A DNA stretch of 7,282 bases from Verrucomicrobiota bacterium (GCA_003219095.1 QHPM01000154.1:1-7282), one strand, 5' to 3'; positions 1-7,282 are shown, counted from the stretch's first letter. Notes: generated from the sequence alone by a model not told the origin. Numbers and translations: made by a program.

Positions 1-23
1 TCAACCCGAATCGAAAGGACTTA

Positions 24-473
24 ATGAAAAAATATATCGCCTATGCAGTGACCGCGTTCTTCGCGACAATCGCAATCTCCATCGCCGCGCCGAATAAGGA
101 GGCAATCATGGCCAAGGAAAACGCTGCGTGGCAGGCCTTCAAAGATAAAAAGACTGACGACTTCAAGAAAGTGGTGAACGCGGAGTTCCGCGGCGTTTAT
201 GCCGAGGGCATTTCCGATATGCAGAAGGAAATGGATGACATGAAAAAATGGGACATGAAATCGTTTACCATCAGCGATTACAACATCGTTTCTGTTGGAG
301 CCGACACGATCATGAGCACCTATAAGGTGACCGTCGAGGGCACGTTTGATGGCAAGGATGCCTCCGGCACGTTCAATGCGGGGTCAGTGTGGAAAATGGA
401 AAAGGGCGGATGGAAGGCCATTTTTCACACAAACGCGAAAGCGGAGGACGCAACCGGGGCCAACCCAGGCTGA
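24..473 (+). CDS. Secreted NTF2-like (DUF4440/SnoaL-type) small protein
   Basis: A 149-residue protein with an N-terminal signal peptide: a Lys-Lys start, a hydrophobic stretch at about residues 5-21, and likely cleavage near residue 22 (IAA before PNKE). The mature part has the pattern of the DUF4440/SnoaL branch of the NTF2-like fold. A helix opens with KENAAWQAFKDKK, then come 'VVNAEFRGVYAEG', a strand 'TIMSTYKVTVEG', and a final 'SGTFNAGSVWKMEKGGWKAIFHT'. This fold binds small ligands or acts as an enzyme in different members, so no reaction can be assigned. The start is supported by AAAGGA at 14-19, four bases before ATG; it is the clearest Shine-Dalgarno-like sequence in the window. The gene is probably transcribed alone, because a palindrome pair and a new promoter follow it. 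Family assignment is by eye; the role is unknown. Confidence 0.85.
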   Translation: MKKYIAYAVTAFFATIAISIAAPNKEAIMAKENAAWQAFKDKKTDDFKKVVNAEFRGVYAEGISDMQKEMDDMKKWDMKSFTISDYNIVSVGADTIMSTYKVTVEGTFDGKDASGTFNAGSVWKMEKGGWKAIFHTNAKAEDATGANPG

Positions 474-484
474 ACAATCTTTCG

Positions 485-536
485 CTGCCAACACGGCCGC
501 CTCTACACTTGTAGCCGCGGTCGTTGGCCGCGGCAG
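485..536. repeat. REP-like palindrome pair, divergent, GTAG heads inside
   Basis: Two palindromes face away from each other. The right arm is GTAG at 511-514 followed by an 8-bp stem CCGCGGTC (515-522), loop GTT, and GGCCGCGG (526-533), with one T-G wobble. The left arm reads on the minus strand as GTAG (506-503), AG, then a stem around loop TGT with one mismatch. The two GTAG heads are joined by a small palindrome (CTACA-CT-TGTAG, 503-514), and the outer ends CTGCC (485-489) and GGCAG (532-536) are complementary. Of the left arm, 18 bases (491-508) recur in inverse orientation at 6549-6566. The right arm matches the thiC element at 867-889 in 19 of 23 positions. It starts 11 bases after the stop of the preceding gene and could also help end its transcript. 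Confidence 0.85.
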
Positions 537-558
537 TTCGATCCTTGATTTCGTCGTA

Positions 559-586
559 TTGACTTCGTCATAGGCGGTTCTATTCT
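559..586 (+). promoter_or_regulatory. Likely sigma-70-type promoter for the riboswitch/thiC transcript
   Basis: TTGACT at 559-564 (5 of 6 to the -35 consensus) is followed after 16 bases by TATTCT at 581-586 (4 of 6 to the -10 consensus). Transcription would start near 592-595, just before the TPP aptamer at 599. That is where a promoter for this riboswitch would be expected. It is inferred from spacing and matches only. Confidence 0.5.
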
Positions 587-598
587 CAAATAAATAAT

Positions 599-674
599 GC
601 GGGGGAGCCGCAATGGCTGAGACGTCTTAGACGAACCCCTTGAACCTGATGCGGGTAATGCCGACGAAGGGAGG
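599..674 (+). promoter_or_regulatory. TPP riboswitch (THI element)
   Basis: The conserved blocks of the thiamine-pyrophosphate aptamer occur in order: GGGG (602-605), AGCC (606-609), GGCTGAGA (615-622), ACCCCTTGAACCTGAT (635-650), GGGTAATGCCGACG (653-666) and AAGGGAGG (667-674). GGGG can pair with CCCC (636-639) as P2, and AGCC with GGCT (615-618) as P3. CTGAGA is the pyrimidine-binding motif, and the AACCTGAT...GGGTAATGCC arm corresponds to the diphosphate-binding side. The closing P1 helix is not obvious by eye. The position upstream of thiC fits the known role of repressing thiamine synthesis when TPP is abundant. The distance to the thiC start is about 135 bases, which leaves room for an attenuator. 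Confidence 0.94.
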
Positions 675-709
675 TCCGAGCCGGACTGGCATTCCGAGCC
701 GGACTGGCA
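675..709 (+). repeat. Two tandem 17-base copies (period 18) behind the riboswitch
   Basis: The 17-mer TCCGAGCCGGACTGGCA occurs at 675-691 and again, identically, at 693-709. Each copy holds a small hairpin TCCG-AGC-CGGA; the first extends to GTCCG/CGGAC (674-678/682-686). The same 11 bases in inverse orientation (TCCGGCTCGGA) lie inside thiC at 1313-1323, so this is a dispersed element rather than part of the aptamer. It sits between the aptamer and the putative attenuator. Confidence 0.85.
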
Positions 710-714
710 ATCTC

Positions 715-743
715 AGCCATGCGTTTCCTGTGCGTGACTTTTT
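715..743 (+). terminator. Possible riboswitch-controlled attenuator hairpin
   Basis: CATGCG (718-723) can pair with TGCGTG (731-736) using two G-T wobbles around a 7-base loop. Across one C-A mismatch, A715-G716 can extend the stem by pairing with C738-T739. TTTTT follows at 739-743. The stem is weak for an intrinsic terminator. Its 5' strand overlaps the stretch 711-720, which is perfectly complementary to the aptamer core 613-622, giving two mutually exclusive folds. This supports a transcription-attenuation model but does not prove it. Confidence 0.35.
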
Positions 744-809
744 GTTTATGAATCTCGTGTTTTTATTGGCTGTTATAGGGCAGGCGCAACGCTTGCCATG
801 GGTTGATGA

Positions 810-2936
<2,127 letters not shown>

Positions 2937-2940
2937 TTAA

Positions 2941-4317
2941 ATGAACCCCGCTAGAATGAAAACACCCATCAATAGTCAGTTGGAGATTGCTGCAATTTGG
3001 CATGTCGTCGTCTTGGTGGCGGCGTTCGCGCTCACTTTCACCTCGGGTTTGGCTCGCGCCGATGAAACCTGCTCTTCACCTTATCTCGCACGCATCGATG
3101 GACAGGAAGAGTTTGTCTATGTTTGGACACTCGGCGTCGAAGGGATGGGCGATGGCGCCGATAAACTTGTCACCGTCGATGTAAAACCCGGCTCGCCCAC
3201 CTACGGCAAAGTCGTCAGCTCCGAGTCCGTTGAGGGCCGCAACGAGGCGCATCACGGCGGATTCACAGATGATCGGCGCCAACTCTGGCTCGCGGGTCTC
3301 GAAAGCAGCCGCATTTTCATCTTCGATGTGCACACCGATCCGGCCAAGCCGAAGCTTACTAAGACGATCGACAATTTTGCCGAGACTACCGGCGGTGCCA
3401 TCGGGCCACATGGCGCGTATGCCTTGCCCGGGCGCGTGTTGATTCCGTGCCTCTCGAACGCGAAAGACAGGGGCGGCCGCACGGGGTTGGTCGAATACGG
3501 AAACGACGCTAACTACATCGCGACACATTGGCTGCCGACAAAGGATGACCCGCGCGACGCCGCTGACGCAAAATTCGCGGATGGCTACGGCTACGACGCC
3601 CGTGTGTTACCGCGCAAGAACGCACTGCTCACTTCATCATTCACCGGCTGGAACAATTACACGATGGATTTCGGCAAATTGACTGCCGATCCCGAGGCGA
3701 TGAAGCATTTCGGTTCAACCATGGTGATGTGGGATTTCCATACGCGCCAGCCGAAAAAGGTATTCCAAGTCCCGGGCGCGCCGCTCGAAATCCGCTGGGC
3801 TTGGGGCGACAAGCACAACTACGCGTTCACCGCAACGGCGCTGACATCGAAGCTTTGGCTAGTCTACCAGGATGATCGCGGCGAATGGCAAGCCAAAGAG
3901 GTCGCGCCGATCGGCGAGGCGAAGGGCGGTGTTCTTCCAGTCGATATTAGCATCAGTGCCGATGACAAAACATTGTTTGTTGATTGTTTCGGTGACGGCA
4001 AGTGCCGCGTCTTCGACGTTTCCGATCCGCAGAAACCGAAACAGATTTACGAGAAACAGATTGGCAAACAGGTGAATATGGTGTCGCAGAGTTGGGACGG
4101 AAGACGGCTTTATTTTACCAGCTCGCTGCTGGCGCGATGGGACAAGCAAGGCGCCGACAACGAGCAGTTTCTCCGCGGCTACGCCTGGGACGGCAAAGAA
4201 CTAAAGCCAGCATTCGATCTTGATTTCACCGCGCTGAAGCTGGGTCGGCCTCATCACATGCTCTTTGGCTCAACAAAAATCGGCGCGAATCGCGCGACCG
4301 TTGCCAGTCGCGACTAA
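2941..4317 (+). CDS. mtoX: Exported SBP56-family protein, probable methanethiol oxidase
   Basis: A 458-residue member of the selenium-binding protein 56 family, whose bacterial members include the periplasmic copper enzyme methanethiol oxidase (CH3SH to formaldehyde, H2O2 and sulfide). The N-terminus has a signal peptide: hydrophobic residues 16-35, cleavage after Ala38-Arg39-Ala40. Family blocks seen are LVTVDVKPGSPTYGKV, NEAHHGGF (His104/105), SSRIFIFDVHTDPAKPKL, GPHGAY (His157), PLEIRW, DISISADDKTLFVDCF, VFDVSDPQKPKQIYEKQIG, SWDGRRLYFTSSLLARWDKQ and RPHHMLFG (His438/439). It starts four bases after thiC, so co-transcription is likely; ATG 2956 is an alternative start and neither has a Shine-Dalgarno. 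The next gene is SCO-like, the usual neighbour of mtoX. Where the human protein has a WLHGD segment (from memory), this one reads CFGDGKC (Cys349, Cys355). Family membership is firm; the exact substrate is inferred. Confidence 0.85.
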   Translation: MNPARMKTPINSQLEIAAIWHVVVLVAAFALTFTSGLARADETCSSPYLARIDGQEEFVYVWTLGVEGMGDGADKLVTVDVKPGSPTYGKVVSSESVEGRNEAHHGGFTDDRRQLWLAGLESSRIFIFDVHTDPAKPKLTKTIDNFAETTGGAIGPHGAYALPGRVLIPCLSNAKDRGGRTGLVEYGNDANYIATHWLPTKDDPRDAADAKFADGYGYDARVLPRKNALLTSSFTGWNNYTMDFGKLTADPEAMKHFGSTMVMWDFHTRQPKKVFQVPGAPLEIRWAWGDKHNYAFTATALTSKLWLVYQDDRGEWQAKEVAPIGEAKGGVLPVDISISADDKTLFVDCFGDGKCRVFDVSDPQKPKQIYEKQIGKQVNMVSQSWDGRRLYFTSSLLARWDKQGADNEQFLRGYAWDGKELKPAFDLDFTALKLGRPHHMLFGSTKIGANRATVASRD

Positions 4318-4355
4318 TTTGTTGCGTCAGATGAAACTGGGCGCGGCGTTATCCT

Positions 4356-4406
4356 CGGAGGGACTCGCCGCGGCGAGTCCAGGACGCGCAGAAGCGCGTC
4401 TCTCCG
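4356..4406. repeat. GGAG-headed palindrome pair abutting the SCO start codon
   Basis: GGAG (4357-4360) is followed by a perfect 20-base palindrome (GGACTCGCCG and its complement, 4361-4380). Then come GACGCGC-AGAA-GCGCGTC (4383-4400) and CTCC (4402-4405), which is GGAG on the other strand. The outer arms CGGAGGGAC (4356-4364) and GTCTCTCCG (4398-4406) pair in 8 of 9 positions. This is the convergent REP-pair layout with the alternative GGAG head known from RAYT-associated REPs. It ends one base before the ATG at 4408 and so occupies the place of a ribosome-binding site. There is no T-run, so it is not a classical terminator. Confidence 0.88.
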
Positions 4407-4407
4407 T

Positions 4408-5091
4408 ATGAGTCTCAGTCGAATCGCACTGTTCACCCTGGCGTGCGGGATTGCGATTGTATGCTTAACGAGCGCGGCCGAACTTCCGCGCAACAGCGAC
4501 TACGATTACGATCCGCCTACACCCGGGAGTTATTCGCTACCGGTCGTAAAGCCCGCCGCTGATGGAGCGCTACTCGATTCCAATAACAAGGCAATCAGCC
4601 TCCGCGATCTCACACGCGGACGAATCACGATCCTGAGTTTCATTTATACTCGCTGCGCAGCACCCAAGGCATGTCCTTATGCGACCAACGTTTTAGGTCA
4701 GCTTCACAGTCTAAGTGCGCAGGACATGGTGCTCGCCAAGAACATGCGCCTTGTCAGCATTAGCTTTGATCCCGAGTACGATACGCCGCAGCGTCTCGCC
4801 ACCTACTCCGAAAATGTTCGCGAACAAGGATCAGGTTGCGAGTGGCGCTTTGTTACATCGAAATCGCGCGCAGAATTAGCACCTATTCTCGCCGCTTACG
4901 ATCAAGCCGTGAACAAGCGACAAAACCCGGCGGACCCGCAAGGTCCGCTTTACCACACTCTTCGAGTATTTCTGATCGATCGCGACGGCCGTATCCGAAA
5001 CATCTACAGTTCGGGCACGCTCGACCCCCGCCTCGTCGTCGCCGATGTGAAGACGCTCTTATTGGAAGAAGCGAGAGTTTCGAAACAATAA
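4408..5091 (+). CDS. SCO1/SenC-family copper chaperone-like thioredoxin-fold protein
   Basis: A 227-residue exported protein with a signal peptide at residues 1-24 (hydrophobic core 6-22, cleavage near TSAA before ELPR). A thioredoxin-like SCO domain follows: SLRDLTRGRITILSFIYTRC, then VSISFDPEYDTPQRLATY, then YHTLRVFLIDRDGRIRN. The copper ligands of SCO proteins are two cysteines and a distal histidine; here they are Cys83, Cys89 and His183. The cysteines have five residues between them (CAAPKAC) rather than the three of mitochondrial SCO1, a spacing I associate with a bacterial SCO-like subgroup. It lies 90 bases after the SBP56 gene, separated by a palindrome pair, in the same direction. 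That suggests a job in loading copper into that enzyme or into cytochrome oxidase. No Shine-Dalgarno precedes ATG 4408, but the start is fixed by the complete signal peptide. Confidence 0.9.
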   Translation: MSLSRIALFTLACGIAIVCLTSAAELPRNSDYDYDPPTPGSYSLPVVKPAADGALLDSNNKAISLRDLTRGRITILSFIYTRCAAPKACPYATNVLGQLHSLSAQDMVLAKNMRLVSISFDPEYDTPQRLATYSENVREQGSGCEWRFVTSKSRAELAPILAAYDQAVNKRQNPADPQGPLYHTLRVFLIDRDGRIRNIYSSGTLDPRLVVADVKTLLLEEARVSKQ

Positions 5092-5116
5092 GCCACGTCA
5101 TGTGTGGCCCTCATTT
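5092..5116 (+). terminator. Weak terminator-like hairpin after the SCO gene
   Basis: GCCAC (5092-5096) and GTGGC (5104-5108) form a 5-bp stem around a 7-base loop directly after the stop codon, followed by CCTCATTTT. A second short stem, TCGCC/GGCGA (5124-5128/5137-5141), lies before the end of the convergent methyltransferase. Either could mark the end of the + strand operon. Both are short and the T-run is interrupted. Confidence 0.3.
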
Positions 5117-5160
5117 TCCTGTCTCGCCATAAGGTCGGCGAAGGCAGATGCCCATCCTGA

Positions 5161-5820
5161 TCACACCGTGAAACGAATAACGCTGCTATGCCACATCGTG
5201 GTGAGATCTTCTTCGCAAATCGTGTAACCGGCGTTTAACACCATCGTTCGCATTTTTTCCGGTGTGTTCTCGGAAAAGCTTTCGTTGAGTTGCGCCATAA
5301 TCTTGGTTTTGTCCGAATATTGAATGACCGCATTGGCCCCGGGTTTGAGGATCATCTTCATATTCGCAAGATAGGTTTCAATAATTGGCGCGTCTAAATG
5401 CACAAAAACGCCGAAGGAAAAAAGGTAATCGATGGAGCGCTCCGCAATACCAGGAAAATCAGTCCCGTTATTCTTGATGAATTCCATCCGCGAGTCGCGA
5501 AAATTTTTCTTCAGCTCCGCCAGAAGCTCTGCATGATAATCGACAACATATAACTTCTTGAAAGCGAGTAGATACCTCGTCCAACGGCCGCCCCCCGGGC
5601 CGATTTCAACCGCCATGTGTTCCGACTTTACATAAGGCAGGACATATCGATCGCGAATGAAGCGCAAAGGCCTAACGACGTCCGGGTCTCCCCATTGCAG
5701 ACCGTAGACATTGGGCGACGTGAGTTCTCTCCTGATCGCGGCGAAAATCCGCGGCAGCAGCCTCCTTTTCTTCTTGGGCCGTACCATCTTTAAATGCAGC
5801 GTGGTGTCTAGATCAGGCAT
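5161..5820 (-). CDS. Class I SAM-dependent methyltransferase
   Basis: A 219-residue protein with the Rossmann-type methyltransferase core. The AdoMet-binding motif I is VEIGPGGGRWTRYL (residues 71-84). The acidic residue after strand 2 is Asp94 (LYVVDYHAELL). Motif IV-like SIDYLFSFGVFVHLD follows, then MKMILKPGANAVIQY as the post-core strand. The first 35 residues are rich in Lys and Arg (MVRPKKKRRLLPR), perhaps for binding a membrane surface or an anionic partner. The substrate cannot be told. ATG 5820 is chosen because the small upstream ORF ends in TAATG over it; Met12 is a possible later start. Base composition is visibly lower in GC than thiC (for example 24 of 60 in 5341-5400 against about 39 of 60 in 2581-2640), which hints at separate acquisition. 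Confidence 0.88.
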   Translation of the reverse strand: MPDLDTTLHLKMVRPKKKRRLLPRIFAAIRRELTSPNVYGLQWGDPDVVRPLRFIRDRYVLPYVKSEHMAVEIGPGGGRWTRYLLAFKKLYVVDYHAELLAELKKNFRDSRMEFIKNNGTDFPGIAERSIDYLFSFGVFVHLDAPIIETYLANMKMILKPGANAVIQYSDKTKIMAQLNESFSENTPEKMRTMVLNAGYTICEEDLTTMWHSSVIRFTV

Positions 5821-5900
5821 TAGGTCGAGCGCTTCGGAGGAAGCTTGATGGGATAAAGCTCATCTACCGCTGTGCCGGGCGCAACCGCAGCCTGAGTCAT
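5820..5900 (-). CDS. Possible 26-residue upstream ORF coupled to the methyltransferase
   Basis: On the minus strand an ORF runs from ATG at 5900-5898 to TAA at 5822-5820 and encodes MTQAAVAPGTAVDELYPIKL followed by PPKRST. An in-frame stop lies directly before its ATG, so it is complete. Its TAA overlaps the ATG of the methyltransferase (TAATG), a layout typical of translational coupling. A strong AGGAGG lies at 5925-5920, about 19 bases before the ATG, which is farther than usual. It could be a leader peptide, the remnant of a larger gene, or chance; I recognise no family. Confidence 0.35.
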   Translation of the reverse strand: MTQAAVAPGTAVDELYPIKLPPKRST

Positions 5901-5926
5901 TTAATCGAAGGTTTATTTACCTCCTT

Positions 5927-6075
5927 CCACCCATGTAATGACGACCTTGTTTCGAGCTTGTCGGCAGATGTCCTACTGCTCGTTATAAGAACTAAGAGCT
6001 GACATATAATGCAATGACAGTCTTGTCCGAACTATCACGCTTTCAACCTTGTCGGGAGATACCCTACCACCCATG
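5927..6075. repeat. Intergenic region with two diverged repeat copies
   Basis: The gap 5901-6089 holds no convincing gene but has repeated blocks. CCACCCATG occurs at 5927-5935 and 6067-6075. AATGACGACCTTGT (5937-5950) resembles AATGACAGTCTTGT (6013-6026), 11 of 14. CTTGTCGGCAGATGTCCTAC (5957-5976) resembles CTTGTCGGGAGATACCCTAC (6048-6067), 17 of 20. The blocks keep their order, and the second copy has about 15 extra bases between its two halves. Read on the minus strand, each copy begins with GTAG, but no strong hairpin follows. Confidence 0.6.
6005..6010 (+). promoter_or_regulatory. Possible -10 element for the membrane-protein gene
   Basis: A perfect TATAAT lies 80 bases before the ATG at 6090. 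The best -35 at a suitable distance (TTATAA, 5983-5988, 16 bases away) is poor. If real, the transcript would start near 6017 and cross the second repeat copy. This is suggestive only. Confidence 0.3.
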
Positions 6076-6089
6076 ATGAGAACGCAAAG

Positions 6090-6554
6090 ATGAAGGCATT
6101 CTCCAAAGGTCCCTTTCGGGCGATTTTCTGGGGCGGATTGCTGGCCGGCATGTTCGATATTACTCAAGCCTTTGTTGGGTTCAGTCTGATGGGATCCACG
6201 CCCTTCCGGATTTTGCAGCGAATTGCCAGCGGCATCTTTGGATCTCACTCGCGTGAAATGGGATGGAGCCCCGCTGCCGTCGGCCTTCTCTGTCATTTTA
6301 CCGTCGCCTTCGGCGCCGCGACAGTTTACTACCTCGCCAGCAGAAAACTTCGTTTGCTCATCGAACGCCCGATTCTCTGCGGTCTTATCTACGGCGAACT
6401 GGTATTTCTGTTTATGTACTTCGTGGTAATCCCGCTTTCAGCTATCGGTCATCCTCAGTTCAACCTCGCTACTTACATTACCGGCCCGATTGGCCATCCG
6501 CTTCTGGTTGGATTGCCCATCGCTTTTTGCGTCCGCCGCTTTTCGGCGGTGTAG
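6090..6554 (+). CDS. Small integral membrane protein, four predicted helices
   Basis: A 154-residue protein made almost entirely of membrane segments. Hydrophobic stretches lie near residues 10-33 (IFWGGLLAGMFDITQAFVGF), 60-83 (AAVGLLCHFTVAFGAATVYY), 92-117 (ILCGLIYGELVFLFMYFVVI) and 127-146 (ITGPIGHPLLVGLPIAFCV). The pattern 'GGLLAGMFDI...RILQRIASGIFG...GLLCHF' resembles unnamed conserved membrane proteins of soil bacteria, perhaps related to the DUF1440/YagU group; that placement is a guess. There is no signal peptide beyond the first helix and no catalytic motif. A tiny frame, ATGATGAGAACGCAAAGATGA (6073-6093 in codons), overlaps the start, probably by chance. The stop codon TAG is part of the GTAG head of a REP-like palindrome, so the C-terminus (FSAV) may have been set by insertion of that element. 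Function is unknown. Confidence 0.8.
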   Translation: MKAFSKGPFRAIFWGGLLAGMFDITQAFVGFSLMGSTPFRILQRIASGIFGSHSREMGWSPAAVGLLCHFTVAFGAATVYYLASRKLRLLIERPILCGLIYGELVFLFMYFVVIPLSAIGHPQFNLATYITGPIGHPLLVGLPIAFCVRRFSAV

Positions 6555-6587
6555 AGGCGGCCGTGTCGGCCGCGATGCAGGTTTTTT
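6549..6587 (+). repeat. GTAG-headed palindrome at the gene end, with a T-run
   Basis: GTAG (6551-6554) is followed by AG and the perfect stem GCGGCCG-TGT-CGGCCGC (6557-6573). Bases 6549-6566 are identical, in inverse orientation, to 491-508, so this is a dispersed family. A run of six T (6582-6587) begins nine bases after the stem, so the element may also help end the upstream transcript. The rest of the gap up to 6670 is AT-rich, with two heptamer-like units, AATCACC and ATTCACC (6624-6637), and no gene. Confidence 0.85.
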
Positions 6588-6670
6588 GCTCGGCGGCTTG
6601 GCAAAACGAACTTTTAATTTACGAATCACCATTCACCCTTCTATCCCGACGCGACCCATCTCCTTGCTCG

Positions 6671-7246
6671 TCACTCTCGCCGCTGCGCCCGTTTCACTTC
6701 CGCGTGTCGCGGACAAGTCACAAGATGATCGTTAACCATCCCGGTTGCTTGCATTAACGCGTAGCAGATGGTCGAGCCGACGAACTTGAATCCGCGTTGC
6801 AACAGATCGCGACTCATCGCATCGGATTCGGCTGCGCGCGCCGGCACCTGAGCCATGCGTTGCCAGCGATTCTGCCTGGGCCGGCCGCCGACAAAATTCC
6901 AGAGATAAACATCGAAACTGCCGAATTCTTTCTGCACTGCCAAAAACATCTTAGCGTTCTGGATGGTGGCAGCGATTTTCAGTTGGTTCCGCACGATGCC
7001 GATGTCGGCCAGCAAGCGTTTCACCTCGCGCACGCCGTAGCGCGCGATCTTCTCCGCGCGAAATCCATCGAGCGCTTTCCGATAATTTTCCCGTTTCTTT
7101 AGAATGGTAGTCCAGCTCAAACCCGCCTGCGCACCTTCCAGAATCAGAAACTCAAAGAGCTTCCGGTCTTCATGCACCGGCACACCCCATTCCCGATCGT
7201 GGTAGGTGATGTTTGGTTCAGTAGTCGCCCATGGACAACGCGGCAT
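6671..7246 (-). CDS. tag: DNA-3-methyladenine glycosylase I (Tag)
   Basis: A 191-residue, full-length Tag, the cytosolic base-excision repair enzyme that removes 3-methyladenine from alkylated DNA. It aligns by eye over its whole length with E. coli Tag (187 residues). Matching blocks are YHDREWGVP, KLFEFLILEGAQAGLSWTTI followed by LKKRENYR, the helix-hairpin-helix-like region around LADIGIVRNQLKI, and RGFKFVGSTICYALMQATG, MVNDHLVTC. The structural zinc ligands are present: Cys4, His16, His174 and Cys178, equivalent to E. coli Cys4, His17, His175 and Cys179. Glu37 and Trp45, in the base-recognition region, are kept. ATG 7246 is the right start because Cys4 must be near the N-terminus. The Arg/Lys-rich tail after Cys178 is ordinary. 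It converges on the membrane-protein gene and seems to be transcribed alone from a promoter beyond the window. Confidence 0.96.
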   Translation of the reverse strand: MPRCPWATTEPNITYHDREWGVPVHEDRKLFEFLILEGAQAGLSWTTILKKRENYRKALDGFRAEKIARYGVREVKRLLADIGIVRNQLKIAATIQNAKMFLAVQKEFGSFDVYLWNFVGGRPRQNRWQRMAQVPARAAESDAMSRDLLQRGFKFVGSTICYALMQATGMVNDHLVTCPRHAEVKRAQRRE

Positions 7247-7282
7247 GCGTCAAACATTCGCGCACGTCGAAACGCATGCACG

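Noticed and set aside
4294..4311. GCGAC/GTCGC hairpin at the end of the SBP56 gene as a further REP copy
   Set aside because: The stem is only 5 bp with an 8-base loop and no GTAG or GGAG head; chance is likely.
5973..6296. A 107-codon minus-strand frame across the gap and the membrane-protein gene
   Set aside because: It is made of the intergenic repeat and the antisense of the membrane protein, with no domain.
7244..7278. CATGCGT/ACGCATG 7-bp inverted repeat around the tag start as an operator
   Set aside because: The arms are far apart, one covers the start codon, and the window ends just beyond, so no regulator or promoter can be supported.

Overview
The window looks like a piece of a soil-type bacterial chromosome of moderate to high GC. 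I infer the Verrucomicrobia (Spartobacteria/'Udaeobacter'-like) from the style of ThiC, the near absence of Shine-Dalgarno sequences and the dense small palindromic repeats; no rRNA or marker gene proves this.

Layout, left to right. (1) A small secreted NTF2/DUF4440-like protein (24-473, +), followed by a divergent pair of GTAG-headed palindromes (485-536). (2) A likely promoter (559-586), a clear TPP riboswitch (599-674), two 18-bp-period repeats, a possible attenuator hairpin, then thiC (810-2936, +). (3) Four bases after thiC, an exported SBP56-family protein of the methanethiol oxidase type (2941-4317, +). After a GGAG-headed palindrome pair comes an exported SCO1/SenC-like copper protein (4408-5091, +). 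(4) A convergent, AT-richer SAM-dependent methyltransferase (5161-5820, -), preceded by a 26-codon ORF that overlaps its start codon. (5) A repeat-bearing gap (5901-6089), then a small four-helix membrane protein (6090-6554, +) whose stop codon lies in a GTAG palindrome. (6) Convergent tag, DNA-3-methyladenine glycosylase I (6671-7246, -).

How the genes may work together. ThiC makes the HMP pyrimidine of thiamine and the TPP riboswitch should repress it when TPP is plentiful. The SBP56 and SCO genes form a plausible copper-enzyme/copper-chaperone pair. Their position directly behind thiC means the same riboswitch could also tune them, which would be unusual.

The most striking feature is the family of REP-like palindromes, headed by GTAG or GGAG as in the REP elements mobilised by RAYT transposases. 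They lie between genes, at a start codon, across a stop codon and inside the thiC reading frame. ThiC carries three repeat-derived segments in its N-terminal part (about residues 19-47, 149-171 and 213-241), all in frame, while the catalytic barrel and Fe-S motif look intact. No RAYT transposase gene is in the window.
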